From positions 186,001 to 250,000 of the forward strand of contig NZ_JACCFG010000004.1 of NCBI RefSeq assembly GCF_013416555.1: a stretch of 64,000 nt of DNA. Reading direction: 5' to 3'. The position numbers and the translations under genes are program-made. Positions 45,882 to 54,957 of the stretch are shown here, piece by piece. The notes under the pieces were generated by a model. The model saw nothing but the letters and a program-made list of their open reading frames with translations. It was not told the origin of the DNA and did not search any database. Position 1 is the first letter of the stretch. Each line of letters begins with the position of its first letter. The stretch comes from Sphingomonas sp. R-74633 (GTDB taxonomy: Bacteria; Pseudomonadota; Alphaproteobacteria; Sphingomonadales; Sphingomonadaceae).

Positions 45882-46529
45882 TCAGATCGAAATCTCTGTC
45901 CACTCGATTGTCGACCCGCCGCCGCTGTTCGACTGGTTGCTGCTCGTATTGTAGGCGCCCATCTTCGGGTAGAAATAACGCCCGCTCTTGAGGCTGCCGT
46001 CGAACACCGTGCCGGCCTTGTCCCCGTCCGGGTTCGACTTTTTGCAGATCGTGCCGTTGATCCGGTATTCCGGGCTCTGGCCGGTGCTCACCGATACGCT
46101 GACGTCATAGGAACTGCCCACCACCACCGTCGGCGCGCCGCTGCAGACCTGGCTACCCTGCACGACGTAAAACTCGTAATTGCCGCCCGATTTGGGCCGC
46201 ACCGCGAGCTGGGTAATCGGCTCGGAAGGGCCCGAGGTCGAGCCCGCAGCAACGACATTGAGCACCTGCATCACGCTCACATATTTGCCGCCGCTCACCA
46301 GCTTGAACCGCCCGCTCGCCGAGGCGCCGGTGGTGCTGGACGTGCCGCGCAGCTCGGCACGGCCGGGCACGCTGTCGGTGCGCTGCTGAATGACGAAGCG
46401 CTTGCCGCCGCTGATGTTGGTGATCGTGCCGTGGGAGTCGGTATCGGTGGTATAGGCCCAGGCAACGCCGGCAGTGGCGAGGATCAGGCCGGTCGCAGCG
46501 AGTGCGACGGTACGGTTATGCTTGAACAT
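45882..46529 (-). CDS. Exported alginate-lyase-2 (PL7)-like jelly-roll protein, probably non-catalytic
   Basis: A 215-residue secreted protein with signal peptide MFKHNRTVALAATGLILATAGVAWA. Three segments line up with the PL7 active-site strands: GRAELRGTS (for R-x-E-L-R), VSVMQVLNV (for the Q-I-H strand) and RYFYPKMGAYNTSS (for Y-F-K-A-G-x-Y-N-Q). The catalytic His of QIH is Leu here, though Gln, Arg and the Tyr of the last motif remain. Disulfide-forming Cys residues flank the middle. It could bind rather than cleave an acidic polysaccharide. The PL7 assignment is from motif matching only. It is a single gene, convergent with cyoD. Confidence 0.6.
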   Translation of the reverse strand: MFKHNRTVALAATGLILATAGVAWAYTTDTDSHGTITNISGGKRFVIQQRTDSVPGRAELRGTSSTTGASASGRFKLVSGGKYVSVMQVLNVVAAGSTSGPSEPITQLAVRPKSGGNYEFYVVQGSQVCSGAPTVVVGSSYDVSVSVSTGQSPEYRINGTICKKSNPDGDKAGTVFDGSLKSGRYFYPKMGAYNTSSNQSNSGGGSTIEWTEISI

Positions 46530-46655
46530 GGCATCTTCTCCAGGCGCCTCCTGGATTGCCCCGGCAGTCTCATGGGAGCTGATGCTCGTGCCGCCGGTGA
46601 GGGCAGACTGTGCCGCGCCGGGCCTATTGGCAAGACCCGATTGCTCGGAAAGGGT

Positions 46656-47900
46656 TCAGTGCAGCGCGGGCGTCAGCTTCGCCTCGAACTGGGCGAGCGT
46701 GCACAGGCCGACAACCCCGCGCGCGTTGCAGCCCGGGATCGCCAGCACCGCGCGATAGGGCGCCTCGGGCCCGAGCGGCGCGGCGCTGCGGATCTGGTCG
46801 AGCGTCTGGGCACGGTAGAGCGCACGAACATAGAGCCCGCCCTTGGCGTCGCGCAGCCGCTCGAGCACGATCGCACCGCCGGGGGCGGGATCGTCGGTGG
46901 CGATGCCCGGCACCTGCCAATGCACGTCGAGCAGTCCGCCGAGATTGGCGACATTGGTGTCGTGGCCCGAGACGAGCGTGACAACCGCCTTGCCGGTCAG
47001 CCCCTCGCGCAGGATCGGCGCGATGCCGGCGAGATTGGCGGCGGCAACATGCGGCGGCCGGGCGAGCAGGCGGAATTCGAGCGCATGAAAGGCGGAGAGC
47101 GCGGCGATGTCATGCGGCGTCGCGCGGCCCCAGCCAACCTCGGCCATCGGCTTGCCTTCGGCATATTCGAGCAGCAGAATCTGCGATGCAGTCGAGGCGC
47201 GATCGAGCGCGCCGCCGAGCTTGGGGCGCTTGCCGGCGGTAGCCGGGCCAATGCTCGAAGGTTCGGCTGAGACGCCGCAGCCCGACTTGGCGGCGCCACA
47301 CAGAATCTTGTCGAGCAGAGTCAGCAGCGCGCGGTGCCGCGTCTCGACCGCGGCGATACCGCCCGGGCCGACAGCCGCGGCGACTGCCGCATCGGCCTTG
47401 CGGGGATCATAGCCGCCCTGCCCCTGCTCGATCGCCGAGAAGATCGGATCGGGTTCGTCCTGCGGCCGGTGGCGATTGGAGATCGCGCAGCCCGGCGCGA
47501 GCGCGGCGAGCCAGGCATCGGCAGTGGCGATGGTCCGCTGGTCGCTGTCGGCGATCACGGTCACCGCGCCCGCCTCGGGGCAACCAGTGGCGGGCAACAC
47601 CCCCAGGCGACGCAGGCGCGCGCCATCCCAGCTCCCCAGCCGGCCGATCGCCTCGGCGCCGTGCGGGGTGAGCCAGCCCGGCGGGACCGGCCAGCTCGGC
47701 CAGGGATCGACAGCAGTGCCGGCGGGCATCGGTACCGCCTTGGTCGGCGGGCGCACGCCGTGCCGCATCAGCAGCACGACGCGGTCGACGCTCAGCCCCG
47801 GCGGCGGCGCGTCGCCGGCGGGTGCCGGCCCGTTGGCGGACAAAGCGAGCGCAAGGGCGACGCCGCCCAGCAAATTGCGGAACCGGTTGCCCATGCGCAT
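46656..47900 (-). CDS. Exported histidine acid phosphatase (phytase/AppA-type)
   Basis: A 414-residue periplasmic enzyme of the branch-2 histidine phosphatase family. The nucleophile motif is LLMRHGVRPPTK (Arg46-His47) and the proton donor pair is SGHDTN (His313-Asp314); signal peptide and several Cys pairs are present. Members release phosphate from sugar phosphates or phytate. It lies 19 bases downstream of a TonB receptor on the same strand, an arrangement that fits uptake of phytate or another organic phosphate. ATG 47900 follows gaagagga; ATG 47894 is also possible. Confidence 0.88.
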   Translation of the reverse strand: MRMGNRFRNLLGGVALALALSANGPAPAGDAPPPGLSVDRVVLLMRHGVRPPTKAVPMPAGTAVDPWPSWPVPPGWLTPHGAEAIGRLGSWDGARLRRLGVLPATGCPEAGAVTVIADSDQRTIATADAWLAALAPGCAISNRHRPQDEPDPIFSAIEQGQGGYDPRKADAAVAAAVGPGGIAAVETRHRALLTLLDKILCGAAKSGCGVSAEPSSIGPATAGKRPKLGGALDRASTASQILLLEYAEGKPMAEVGWGRATPHDIAALSAFHALEFRLLARPPHVAAANLAGIAPILREGLTGKAVVTLVSGHDTNVANLGGLLDVHWQVPGIATDDPAPGGAIVLERLRDAKGGLYVRALYRAQTLDQIRSAAPLGPEAPYRAVLAIPGCNARGVVGLCTLAQFEAKLTPALH

Positions 47901-47919
47901 CGCCCTGTCCTCTTCAGCT

Positions 47920-50451
47920 CTAGAAGTGCAGCTGCACACCACCGCGCAGCAGCGCGCCGTACTGCTCACGCTCGACCAGGAACGGCTTGGTCCCGATATA
48001 GCGGCGCCACGGCGCGTTGGTCATGTTGACCGCATCGCCGAACACCGTGACCTCGGGCATGATCTGGTAGCTGATGTGCAGGTCGAGCTGGCCATTGGCA
48101 TCGGTATATTGGTCGGTCGCGGCACCGCTCGCCAGCGTATCGAGATAGGCCGAACGGTAGTTGAACGCGAGGCGCGCAGCGAGGCCGTACTTCTCGTAGA
48201 AGAGCTGGACGTTGCCGATGTCGTTCGACTGGAAGCCGAGCGGCAGATTGCCCACGCGGCCCGGCAGGCCGACCGCGTGGCCCCAGACATGGGTGTAGTT
48301 CGCCGACACGCCGAAGCCGCTCAGTGCGCCCGGCAGGAAGGTGAACTGCGTCTGGAGGTTGAACTCGACGCCGGTCAGTTCCTCGCTGTCGACGTTGATC
48401 GGCTTGGTCACGTTGGCGCCGGCATAGGTCACGCCGGCATAGGTGGCGCCGGTCACGATGTTGCCCGTCTTGTAGATCGGATTGTCGATGTTCTTGTGGA
48501 AGAAGCCGGCGACGAACAGGCTGTCCGGCGTCGGATAATATTCCAGCGACGCATCGTAATTCACGGCGCGATAGGGCTTCAGGTCCGGGTTGCCGAGCGA
48601 GATCGCCGGCGGCGCGGCGCCGTCATCGACCACGACATAGGGCGCGAGATCCGGATAATTGGGGCGACCGATCGAAGTGGTCACCGCGCCGCGCAGGAAC
48701 AGGTTGTGCGCCGCCTCGAACTTGGCGTTCAGCCCCGGGAAGAAGTCGGTGTAGCTATTCTCGCCGAAGCTGTTGTAGCCGTCGGCCAGCGTCGAACCGG
48801 TATGGACGACCTTGGCCGCGGTGCGATCGCGGGTGTGCTCGACGCGGACGCCCGGGATCACGGTCAGCCCGCCGAACCGCAGTGTCGCCATCGCATAGCC
48901 CGAGACGATGGTCTCGCTGACCTTGTAGTCGCTCGACAGCGTGTCGGCGAGCGTGCCGGCATTGTCGATCGCGGTGACCGTCGGGTTCGCGTTGAAATAG
49001 GCGAGCGCCGCCGAATAATCGATCCGCTGGCCGAAGTGGAACAGGCCGTCATAGAAGTTCGGGTCAGCGGCATAGGCGACGTTGGTCATCGCCCAGGCGG
49101 TCGCGCCGTTCTTGTAGTCGCGCTTGTCCTGGTTGTTGGTCTTCTGGCGGTCGAGATATTTGAAGCCGACCTTGATCGAACTGTCGTCGCCCAGCGCGAT
49201 CGGCAGCGTGTAGTCGGCGCGGCCCTGCCACAGATTCTCGGCGGCCTGGCGGGTCTCGTAGTTGAACTTGGTCAGCTTGAACTGGCTGGGATCATCGAAC
49301 GCCCCGGCCGAGGTGCCGCTCGGCGACAGCGTATAGGGATAGGTGCTGTTGTCGAAGGTGGCGAACAGCGCGCCCTTGGCGGTGCCGAAGGTGAATTCGC
49401 TGCGGATCGGATCGATCTTGACCGCCTTGGTCCAGCCGCCCGAGGCTTCGAGCTTGCCGGCGCCGATGTCGAACTCGCCGCCCAGCGTGACCGACTTGGT
49501 ATTGTCGTCTTCCTCGCGGTGACGAACCAGGATCGTGCCGGTCGCCTTGAGCGCGCCGGGCGTGAAAGTGGTGATCGCCAGGCGGTTCTGGTCGCGCGTC
49601 TCGTGGTCCTGGAACTTCGAATAGCTGGTGCGCAGGTACAGCTTGACGCCGTCGCTCGCATGCCAGTCGAAATTGCCGACCACGCCCAGGCGGGTGCGGA
49701 TCAGGTTATAGTCGCGCAGGCCGTTGCCGTCGGGCGTGCCGACGGCGTTATAGGCCGCCGAGCCCTGATAGTTCTCGGACTCGATCGGGCGGCGCGAATA
49801 GTTGACCGAGACGACCCCGCCGAAATCGCCCGAATGCCCGCCGATCGTGGCATCGGCTTCCCAGGGCGACTTGTGGTTCATGTCGTAGCGACCGATCGCG
49901 CCGCGCGCGTCGAGGAAGAAGGGCTCCTTGCTGTCGAAGCCGGTCTTGGTCTTGATGTTGACCTCGCCACCGACGGCATTGGCATCCTGGCTGGCGAGCA
50001 GCGACTTGCTGACGGTGACCGACTGGATCATGCCCGAGGGAAGATCGTCGAGCTTGACCTGGCGGCCCGAAGGCTCAGGCGCTGGCAGCGTCTGGCCGTT
50101 CAGCACCACGTTGATCAGGTTGGGATCGACGCCGCGGATGATGACATAGCGGCCCTCGCCTTGGTCGTTCGCGACCGACAGGCCCGGCAGGCGCTTGATC
50201 GCCTCAGCGACATTCTGGTCGGGCAGCTTGCCCACGTCGTTGGCGTGCAGCGTCTCGATCGTATTGTCGGCGTCGCGCTTCTCGGCGGCGGCGGCACGCT
50301 GGGCGGCGCGCTGGCCGGTGACGACGATATCCTGCGGCGCGTCTTCCGCGGCAGGCGCGGTCTGGTCCTGCGCAAAGGCGGGAACGGCGATGCCCAGCGC
50401 CAGCGCGGCAAGCGCCGGACGTGCGAGGAAGCGGATCTTGGCGGTGCGCAT
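47920..50451 (-). CDS. TonB-dependent receptor (paired with histidine phosphatase)
   Basis: An 843-residue receptor of the Xanthomonas/Caulobacter TonB subclass (plug with KLPDQNVAEAIKRLPGLSV, YVIIRGVDPNLINVVLNGQ and SLLASQDANAVGGEVNIKTK, cited in part). The signal peptide ends AFAQ; the barrel ends GGVQLHF. The ATG follows a G-rich run. It is the first gene of the phosphatase pair. The ligand is unknown: organic phosphate is inferred from the neighbour. A palindrome lies 62 bases upstream. Confidence 0.93.
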   Translation of the reverse strand: MRTAKIRFLARPALAALALGIAVPAFAQDQTAPAAEDAPQDIVVTGQRAAQRAAAAEKRDADNTIETLHANDVGKLPDQNVAEAIKRLPGLSVANDQGEGRYVIIRGVDPNLINVVLNGQTLPAPEPSGRQVKLDDLPSGMIQSVTVSKSLLASQDANAVGGEVNIKTKTGFDSKEPFFLDARGAIGRYDMNHKSPWEADATIGGHSGDFGGVVSVNYSRRPIESENYQGSAAYNAVGTPDGNGLRDYNLIRTRLGVVGNFDWHASDGVKLYLRTSYSKFQDHETRDQNRLAITTFTPGALKATGTILVRHREEDDNTKSVTLGGEFDIGAGKLEASGGWTKAVKIDPIRSEFTFGTAKGALFATFDNSTYPYTLSPSGTSAGAFDDPSQFKLTKFNYETRQAAENLWQGRADYTLPIALGDDSSIKVGFKYLDRQKTNNQDKRDYKNGATAWAMTNVAYAADPNFYDGLFHFGQRIDYSAALAYFNANPTVTAIDNAGTLADTLSSDYKVSETIVSGYAMATLRFGGLTVIPGVRVEHTRDRTAAKVVHTGSTLADGYNSFGENSYTDFFPGLNAKFEAAHNLFLRGAVTTSIGRPNYPDLAPYVVVDDGAAPPAISLGNPDLKPYRAVNYDASLEYYPTPDSLFVAGFFHKNIDNPIYKTGNIVTGATYAGVTYAGANVTKPINVDSEELTGVEFNLQTQFTFLPGALSGFGVSANYTHVWGHAVGLPGRVGNLPLGFQSNDIGNVQLFYEKYGLAARLAFNYRSAYLDTLASGAATDQYTDANGQLDLHISYQIMPEVTVFGDAVNMTNAPWRRYIGTKPFLVEREQYGALLRGGVQLHF

Positions 50452-50512
50452 ATCGGTGGTCCCCCCTGGGATGGAGGCCGCCCGTTGCGGTGTTGAAATG
50501 ACAGTTAGGCGT

Positions 50513-50530
50513 CATTAACAAAAGTTAATG
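50513..50530. promoter_or_regulatory. Perfect palindrome between TonB receptor and rplK
   Basis: CATTAAC-AAAA-GTTAATG is a perfect 7-base inverted repeat in a local AT-rich patch of the divergent intergenic region. It is a likely operator for a dimeric regulator, acting on the TonB receptor gene (62 bases away) more probably than on rplK (194 bases). The half CTGTCAT of a Pho box is found beside it on the minus strand, but there is no complete Pho box. Confidence 0.5.
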
Positions 50531-50573
50531 AAACGTCCTGGACACGGTTTTCCCAGGGTTCCCGCGGAAGCAT

Positions 50574-50723
50574 TTGCACTGCAACGCAGTTTGCGCTAAG
50601 CGCGCGCCCTTCCAAAGCAACAGCTACGGAAATCCGCGGGAGGTCGTGTTCGCACGGCCGCTTTACCGCTCGACTTGATCCGGGACCCCAGCCTCGCGCG
50701 AAGGTCCCACGAAAGAGAGTGAC
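50574..50723 (+). promoter_or_regulatory. Putative rplKA promoter and leader
   Basis: TTGCAC (50574-50579) and TAAGCG (50597-50602) are spaced 17 bases apart and could be a promoter. In the leader, gggacc (50682-50687) pairs with ggtccc (50703-50708) just before the ribosome site; the L11 operon is known to be repressed by L1 at a leader structure, which this could represent. Weak evidence. Confidence 0.35.
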
Positions 50724-51155
50724 ATGGCAAAGAAGATTACCGGCTATATCAAGCTGCAGGTGCCGGCCGGCTCTGCAAACCCGTCGCCGCCGATCGGCCC
50801 GGCTCTGGGTCAGCGCGGCGTGAACATCATGGAATTCTGCAAGGCGTTCAACGCCTCGACCGGCGACGTTGAGAAGGGCACGCCCCTCCCCACCGTCATC
50901 ACCGTCTATGCGGACCGTTCGTTCTCGTTCGAGACCAAGACGCCGCCGGCGACCTACCTCATCAAGAAGGCCGCAAACCTGAAGTCGGGCTCGAAGGAGC
51001 CGGGCAAGGTTTCCGCCGGAAAGATCGCGCGCTCGAAGCTGAGCGAAATCGCGCAGATCAAGATGAAGGATCTCAACGCTAACGATATCGAGGCGGCCAC
51101 CCGCATCATCGAGGGCTCGGCCCGCGCGATGGGCCTCCAGGTTGTGGAGGGCTAA
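50724..51155 (+). CDS. rplK: 50S ribosomal protein L11
   Basis: A 143-residue L11: [41 protein letters not shown] (cited in part) is the N-terminal domain, and the C-terminal rRNA-binding domain follows ([30 protein letters not shown]). The ATG follows gaaagagag. It is cotranscribed with rplA (4-base gap). Confidence 0.97.
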   Translation: MAKKITGYIKLQVPAGSANPSPPIGPALGQRGVNIMEFCKAFNASTGDVEKGTPLPTVITVYADRSFSFETKTPPATYLIKKAANLKSGSKEPGKVSAGKIARSKLSEIAQIKMKDLNANDIEAATRIIEGSARAMGLQVVEG

Positions 51156-51159
51156 GGAC

Positions 51160-51852
51160 ATGGCAAAGCTGACCAAGAAGCAGAAGACCTGGTCGATCGA
51201 CAGCGAGAAGCTGCACGGCGTCGACGAGGCAATCGCGCTGGTGAAGGCCAACGCCACCTCGAAGTTCGACGAGACCGTCGAAGTCGCGCTGAACCTGGGC
51301 GTCGATCCGCGTCACGCTGACCAGATGGTCCGCGGCGTCGTCACGCTCCCGAAGGGCACCGGCAAGACCGTGCGCGTCGGCGTGTTCGCCAAGGGCGCGA
51401 AGGCCGATGAGGCGCGCGAAGCCGGTGCGGACGTCGTTGGCGCCGAGGACCTGCTCGAGATCGTCCAGGGCGGCAAGATCGACTTCGATCGCTGCATCGC
51501 GACCCCGGACATGATGGGCCTCGTCGGTCGCCTCGGTAAGGTGCTGGGTCCGAAGGGCCTGATGCCAAACCCGAAGCTGGGCACCGTGACCATGAACGTC
51601 GCCGAGGCCGTCAAGGCTGCCAAGGGCGGTCAGGTCGAGTACCGCGTCGAGAAGGCCGGCATCATCCATTCGGGCATCGGCAAGGCGTCGTTCCCGGCGG
51701 AAGACCTGCGCGCGAACTTCGACGCGCTGGTCGACGCAGTGGTCAAGGCCAAGCCGTCGGGCGCCAAGGGCAAGTACCTCAAGAAGGTCGCCCTCAGCTC
51801 GTCGATGGGCCCGGGCGTGAAGGTCGACGTCGCGGAAGTCGCGACCGTCTGA
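51160..51852 (+). CDS. rplA: 50S ribosomal protein L1
   Basis: A 230-residue L1 with the typical [25 protein letters not shown] (cited in part), [16 protein letters not shown] and [14 protein letters not shown] segments. It binds 23S rRNA and represses its own operon. ATG 51160 has a gtggagg site. It ends in a strong terminator, so rplJ is not in this transcript. Confidence 0.97.
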   Translation: MAKLTKKQKTWSIDSEKLHGVDEAIALVKANATSKFDETVEVALNLGVDPRHADQMVRGVVTLPKGTGKTVRVGVFAKGAKADEAREAGADVVGAEDLLEIVQGGKIDFDRCIATPDMMGLVGRLGKVLGPKGLMPNPKLGTVTMNVAEAVKAAKGGQVEYRVEKAGIIHSGIGKASFPAEDLRANFDALVDAVVKAKPSGAKGKYLKKVALSSSMGPGVKVDVAEVATV

Positions 51853-51878
51853 TCCAGCGTCATCGCTGAACACAATTC

Positions 51879-51918
51879 GGGGCCGGGAGGGTTGCAATCC
51901 TCCCGGCCCCTTTTGTTT
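51879..51918 (+). terminator. Rho-independent terminator of rplKA
   Basis: Perfect 12-base arms ggggccgggagg / cctcccggcccc (51879-51890, 51899-51910), 8-base loop, then ttttgttt. Confidence 0.92.
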
Positions 51919-51940
51919 GGCGAGGGATCGCCTGTCGCCG

Positions 51941-52279
51941 CTACTGCGCGGCAACCTCGATGGCGCTGGCGCGCAACAGATTACGCCGCGCGAGATCGAC
52001 TGCATTGGCGACGCGCGGCTGGGCATCGCGCAGCGCACCGTCGACGCAGCGTCGCGCGTACATGAAGGGGATCAGCGGGCTCGTCGTCGGCGTGCGACAG
52101 ACGAAGCGCGCAGCGGCCTGGACGCGCCGGTCGAGCTCCTGCGTCCCCGACGTGGTGGTGAGGTCGAGATCGCGGAACGAGACGATATGGCTGACCGCCG
52201 GCACATCGTCATAGGACTGACCGGCGGCGGGTGACGCGAGGCCAATCGCCAGCGGCACGAACAACGCAAAACGATACAT
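51941..52279 (-). CDS. UrcA family protein
   Basis: A 112-residue exported protein: signal peptide MYRFALFVPLAIGLASPAAG, then the UrcA core (HIVSFRDLDLTTTSGTQELDRRVQAAARFVCR region) with the two conserved Cys residues. The family is common in alphaproteobacteria and its function is unknown. It is a single gene, convergent with rplA. Confidence 0.8.
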   Translation of the reverse strand: MYRFALFVPLAIGLASPAAGQSYDDVPAVSHIVSFRDLDLTTTSGTQELDRRVQAAARFVCRTPTTSPLIPFMYARRCVDGALRDAQPRVANAVDLARRNLLRASAIEVAAQ

Positions 52280-52362
52280 GATGATACTCCGTAGCTAGAG
52301 CGCGCATATCGGCGCGCGGGGGCGCGACCCGCCCTTGATCTGGTTGGTGCGAGAATCCGGCC

Positions 52363-53442
52363 TCAGCAGCGGCCGACGAGCGCCTCGCCCGCAATGAGGT
52401 GCAGCTCTGGCGGCGCATGGCCGCGCACGCTGATCGGCGAGAATTCGGCGCGATACTGGCCCGGCGTCATGCCGGTGATCCGCTTGAACAGCGCCCGGAA
52501 GAAACCGAGATCGAGATAGCCCACCGCCTCGGCGATCACCGTGACCGAGGCATCCTCATGCTCGAGCATCGTCTTGGCCGCCTCGATCCGCAGCGCCTGG
52601 ACATAAGCCGCGGGCAGTCGCCCAGTCGCCGACTTGAAGCGCCGGACGAAGGTGCGTGCGCCCATGTGCACGCGCTCGGCGAGCTGCTGGATCGACACGT
52701 CCTTGCGAAAATTCTCCTGCAGCCACGCCTCGATCGCACGGATCTGGGGATCGTCATGCGCACGCGACACCGGCAGCACCGCATAGCCCGACTGCATCAG
52801 CCGCGGCATCGGCAGCAGCAGCGCCTTGGCGGTCTGCACCGCGATGTCGTGCCCGCAGAATTTCTCGACCAGATAGAGGCTGATATCGATCGACGCCCCT
52901 ACCCCGCCGCTGCACAGGATGCGCTGGTCCTCGGTCATGAACAGCTCGGGATGCCAATGCACCTTGGGAAAGCGCGTCGCCATCTCGCCGCATGCCGCCC
53001 AGTGCGTGGTCGCCAGCCGCCCGTCGAGCAGCCCGGCCGCCGCGAGATAGGCCGCGCCCATGCACACGCCGACGATATAGGCGCCCGAAGCATGCTGGCG
53101 GCGCAGCCAGGGCAGCAATGCGCTGTTCTCGACCAGCTTGAGATCGAGATCGAGGCCCGATGTGGGCACGATCACGATGTCGCTGCGCTCGATACTCTCG
53201 ACCGACGCCGCCGGGATCATCCCGAAACCATAGGGGGTTCGCACCGTCGCACCCTGCAGCGAGACCGTGCACACACGGAACGCCGGATAGGCGGGTTCGT
53301 CGTGCAGCGCGTTCCACAGGCTGCCGGCGGAATGGAAAATCTCGGTAGGCATTACAGCGGTGGACGACAGGCCGTCGTCCAGCATCACAATGGTCACGTC
53401 GAGTACGCGGCGCCCCTCGGGCGCGTTACTAAGATCGTTCAT
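52363..53442 (-). CDS. GlxA-type transcriptional regulator (DJ-1/PfpI + AraC domains)
   Basis: A 359-residue regulator. Residues about 15-190 are a class-I glutamine-amidotransferase-like DJ-1/PfpI domain (IVMLDDGLSSTAVMPTEIF, GVCMGAAYLAAAGLLDG, with Cys in the elbow position). Residues about 230-335 are an AraC HTH pair (VSIQQLAERVHMGARTFVRRF, VTVIAEAVGYLDLGFFRALFKR). These proteins respond to small metabolites. It starts 4 bases after the DUF4242 gene and is likely in its operon. Confidence 0.9.
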   Translation of the reverse strand: MNDLSNAPEGRRVLDVTIVMLDDGLSSTAVMPTEIFHSAGSLWNALHDEPAYPAFRVCTVSLQGATVRTPYGFGMIPAASVESIERSDIVIVPTSGLDLDLKLVENSALLPWLRRQHASGAYIVGVCMGAAYLAAAGLLDGRLATTHWAACGEMATRFPKVHWHPELFMTEDQRILCSGGVGASIDISLYLVEKFCGHDIAVQTAKALLLPMPRLMQSGYAVLPVSRAHDDPQIRAIEAWLQENFRKDVSIQQLAERVHMGARTFVRRFKSATGRLPAAYVQALRIEAAKTMLEHEDASVTVIAEAVGYLDLGFFRALFKRITGMTPGQYRAEFSPISVRGHAPPELHLIAGEALVGRC

Positions 53443-53446
53443 CGCC

Positions 53447-53722
53447 TCAGCCGCTCGCCGTCTCGGGCCCGATCACGGCCGCGACTTCGAAGATCTGCGT
53501 GGCCGGAAAGCCGGAGAGCCGGGCATGGTCGCGGATCGCATCGGTGCTTTCGGCGAGATAGCTGCAAAAGGTCCGGTCGGAGCAGACGAACGACTGCAGC
53601 CAGCGCGCACGGCCGGACAATTTGTCCAGCGCGGCATTGGAAATAACTGCAGCTTCACGCAGCTGTTCTTTGGAGAACGCGCCGATCCCCGGAATTTGTC
53701 TTTCGATGATGTAGTGTTTCAC
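53447..53722 (-). CDS. DUF4242 domain protein
   Basis: A 91-residue small protein (KHYIIERQIPGIGAFSKEQL..., WLQSFVCSDRTFCSYLAES) matching the DUF4242 (nickel-binding-like ferredoxin fold) pattern. It has no signal peptide. I chose GTG 53722 because gagggg lies 8 bases upstream; no ATG fits. It is four bases upstream of the GlxA-type gene, so the two are co-expressed. The function is unknown. Confidence 0.65.
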   Translation of the reverse strand: MKHYIIERQIPGIGAFSKEQLREAAVISNAALDKLSGRARWLQSFVCSDRTFCSYLAESTDAIRDHARLSGFPATQIFEVAAVIGPETASG

Positions 53723-53914
53723 GACAACAACCCCTCTAATGTTGCCGAAATAACTTCGCACCCCATCGAACAAGTCGAAAGATGGCGATCAGGACAAGTT
53801 CCAGTGGCGAAAACGTTCCGCGCAGATATAAAGTATCTACCGAAACTGGATTACCCGCATTGGCAATGACAACATCGAATGGAACTATAACCGCTGTCGA
53901 TATGCTCGTCTTGG

Positions 53915-53934
53915 ACTGTCCGCTTCCGGACAGT
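53915..53934. promoter_or_regulatory. Inverted repeat upstream of AraC gene
   Basis: ACTGTCCG-CTTC-CGGACAGT: perfect 8-base arms with a 4-base spacer, 36 bases before the AraC-family start. It is probably an operator, for the divergent regulators or for the AraC protein itself. Confidence 0.5.
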
Positions 53935-53969
53935 TGGACTCAGCGATACTTTGCGATAACCATGGCTAC

Positions 53970-54902
53970 ATGACTCCGCCGCTGCAATTCACGACCGACG
54001 CTTTGCCAGCCCCGGTGCGCACCGAGGCGTGGCGCGCGCTGTACGGACGCGAGATATTGAACGTTGCGCTCGATCCCGTCGGCGACGCGCCGTTCGCGTG
54101 CAGCTTCCGCGCGCACGCGCTCGAACGGGTGGCATTCGTCCGCGGCAGCACCACCGGCGCGGTGTTCGCCAAGACCAGCGACCTTGCCGGCGGCGATACG
54201 CTGTTGCTGATCGTCCATGGCGGCCGGCACGGCGCGGTCGAGCAATGCGGGCGCCTGGCGGAGCTCGCGCCGGGCGATGCCGCGCTGCTGCACAGCGCCG
54301 AGCTGGGCCGCAGCATCCACCCCGAGGGCGTGGACTTCCTCAACATCCGCCTGCCCGGTGCCGAACTGGCCGAACGCCTGCCCGATGTGCACGACCGGCT
54401 GGCCCGCGCCCTGCCCGCCGCCACGCCCGCACTGGCGCTGCTGACCCGCTATACCCGGCTGGTCGAGCAGCTGCCGCCGGGTGGCGGACTCGGCGCGGCG
54501 ATTGCCGACCATATCTGCGATCTGGCGGCGCTGACGCTGGGTGCCCTGCCCGATCCCGGCAGGCGTGCATCGGCGGGTGCGGCGCGGCTGGCGCTGGTCA
54601 GGGCCGATATCCGCCGCAACGCCTGGCGGCCAGAGCTCTCGATCGGCTGGGCGGCGGCGCGGCAAGGCATCTCACCGGTCTATCTGCGCAAGCTGTTCGC
54701 AGCAGAGGGCGGCAGCTTCGCCGATTTCGTGCTGGGGGTGCGGCTCGATCAGGCACGCGCGCGCCTGACCGACCCCGCATGGCGCGACCGCGCGATCGCC
54801 ACGATCGCCTTCGAGGGCGGCTTCGGCGACATCTCCTACTTCAACCGCTGCTTCCGCCACCGCTTCGGCATGACGCCTTCGGAGGCCCGGGCGGAAGCCT
54901 GA
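53970..54902 (+). CDS. AraC-family transcriptional regulator
   Basis: A 310-residue regulator with an N-terminal AraC-binding-domain-like ligand region (cupin-like: GDAALLHSAELG, SIHPEGVDFLNIRLPG) and a C-terminal AraC DNA-binding domain (LSIGWAAARQGISPVYLRKLF, IATIAFEGGFGDISYFNRCF, both cited in part, then FGMTPSEAR). ATG 53970 was chosen over an in-frame TTG at 53934, which lies inside the palindrome. It is divergent from DUF4242/GlxA. Confidence 0.87.
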   Translation: MTPPLQFTTDALPAPVRTEAWRALYGREILNVALDPVGDAPFACSFRAHALERVAFVRGSTTGAVFAKTSDLAGGDTLLLIVHGGRHGAVEQCGRLAELAPGDAALLHSAELGRSIHPEGVDFLNIRLPGAELAERLPDVHDRLARALPAATPALALLTRYTRLVEQLPPGGGLGAAIADHICDLAALTLGALPDPGRRASAGAARLALVRADIRRNAWRPELSIGWAAARQGISPVYLRKLFAAEGGSFADFVLGVRLDQARARLTDPAWRDRAIATIAFEGGFGDISYFNRCFRHRFGMTPSEARAEA

Positions 54903-54911
54903 CGCGAAAAA

Positions 54912-54934
54912 GGCCGGGAGCATCGCCCCCGGCC
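54912..54934 (-). terminator. Terminator between convergent AraC and MarR genes
   Basis: Arms ggccggg (54912-54918) and cccggcc (54928-54934). On the minus strand the stem is followed by TTTTTCG, so it mainly serves the MarR-side transcript. Confidence 0.65.
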
Positions 54935-54957
54935 CCTTCCCCCTCTTATCAAGCCGC

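Noticed and set aside
47476..50496. 1006-codon plus-strand frame over the phosphatase/TonB genes
   Set aside because: Shadow frame; no signature, and it contradicts two well-supported genes.
53797..53812. GCGAAAACGTTCCGC as a third LacI operator
   Set aside because: The half-sites are out of register by one base and there is no sugar gene nearby.
53782..53973. 63-codon frame upstream of the AraC gene
   Set aside because: No ribosome site, and it overlaps the palindrome and promoter region; composition is not coding-like.
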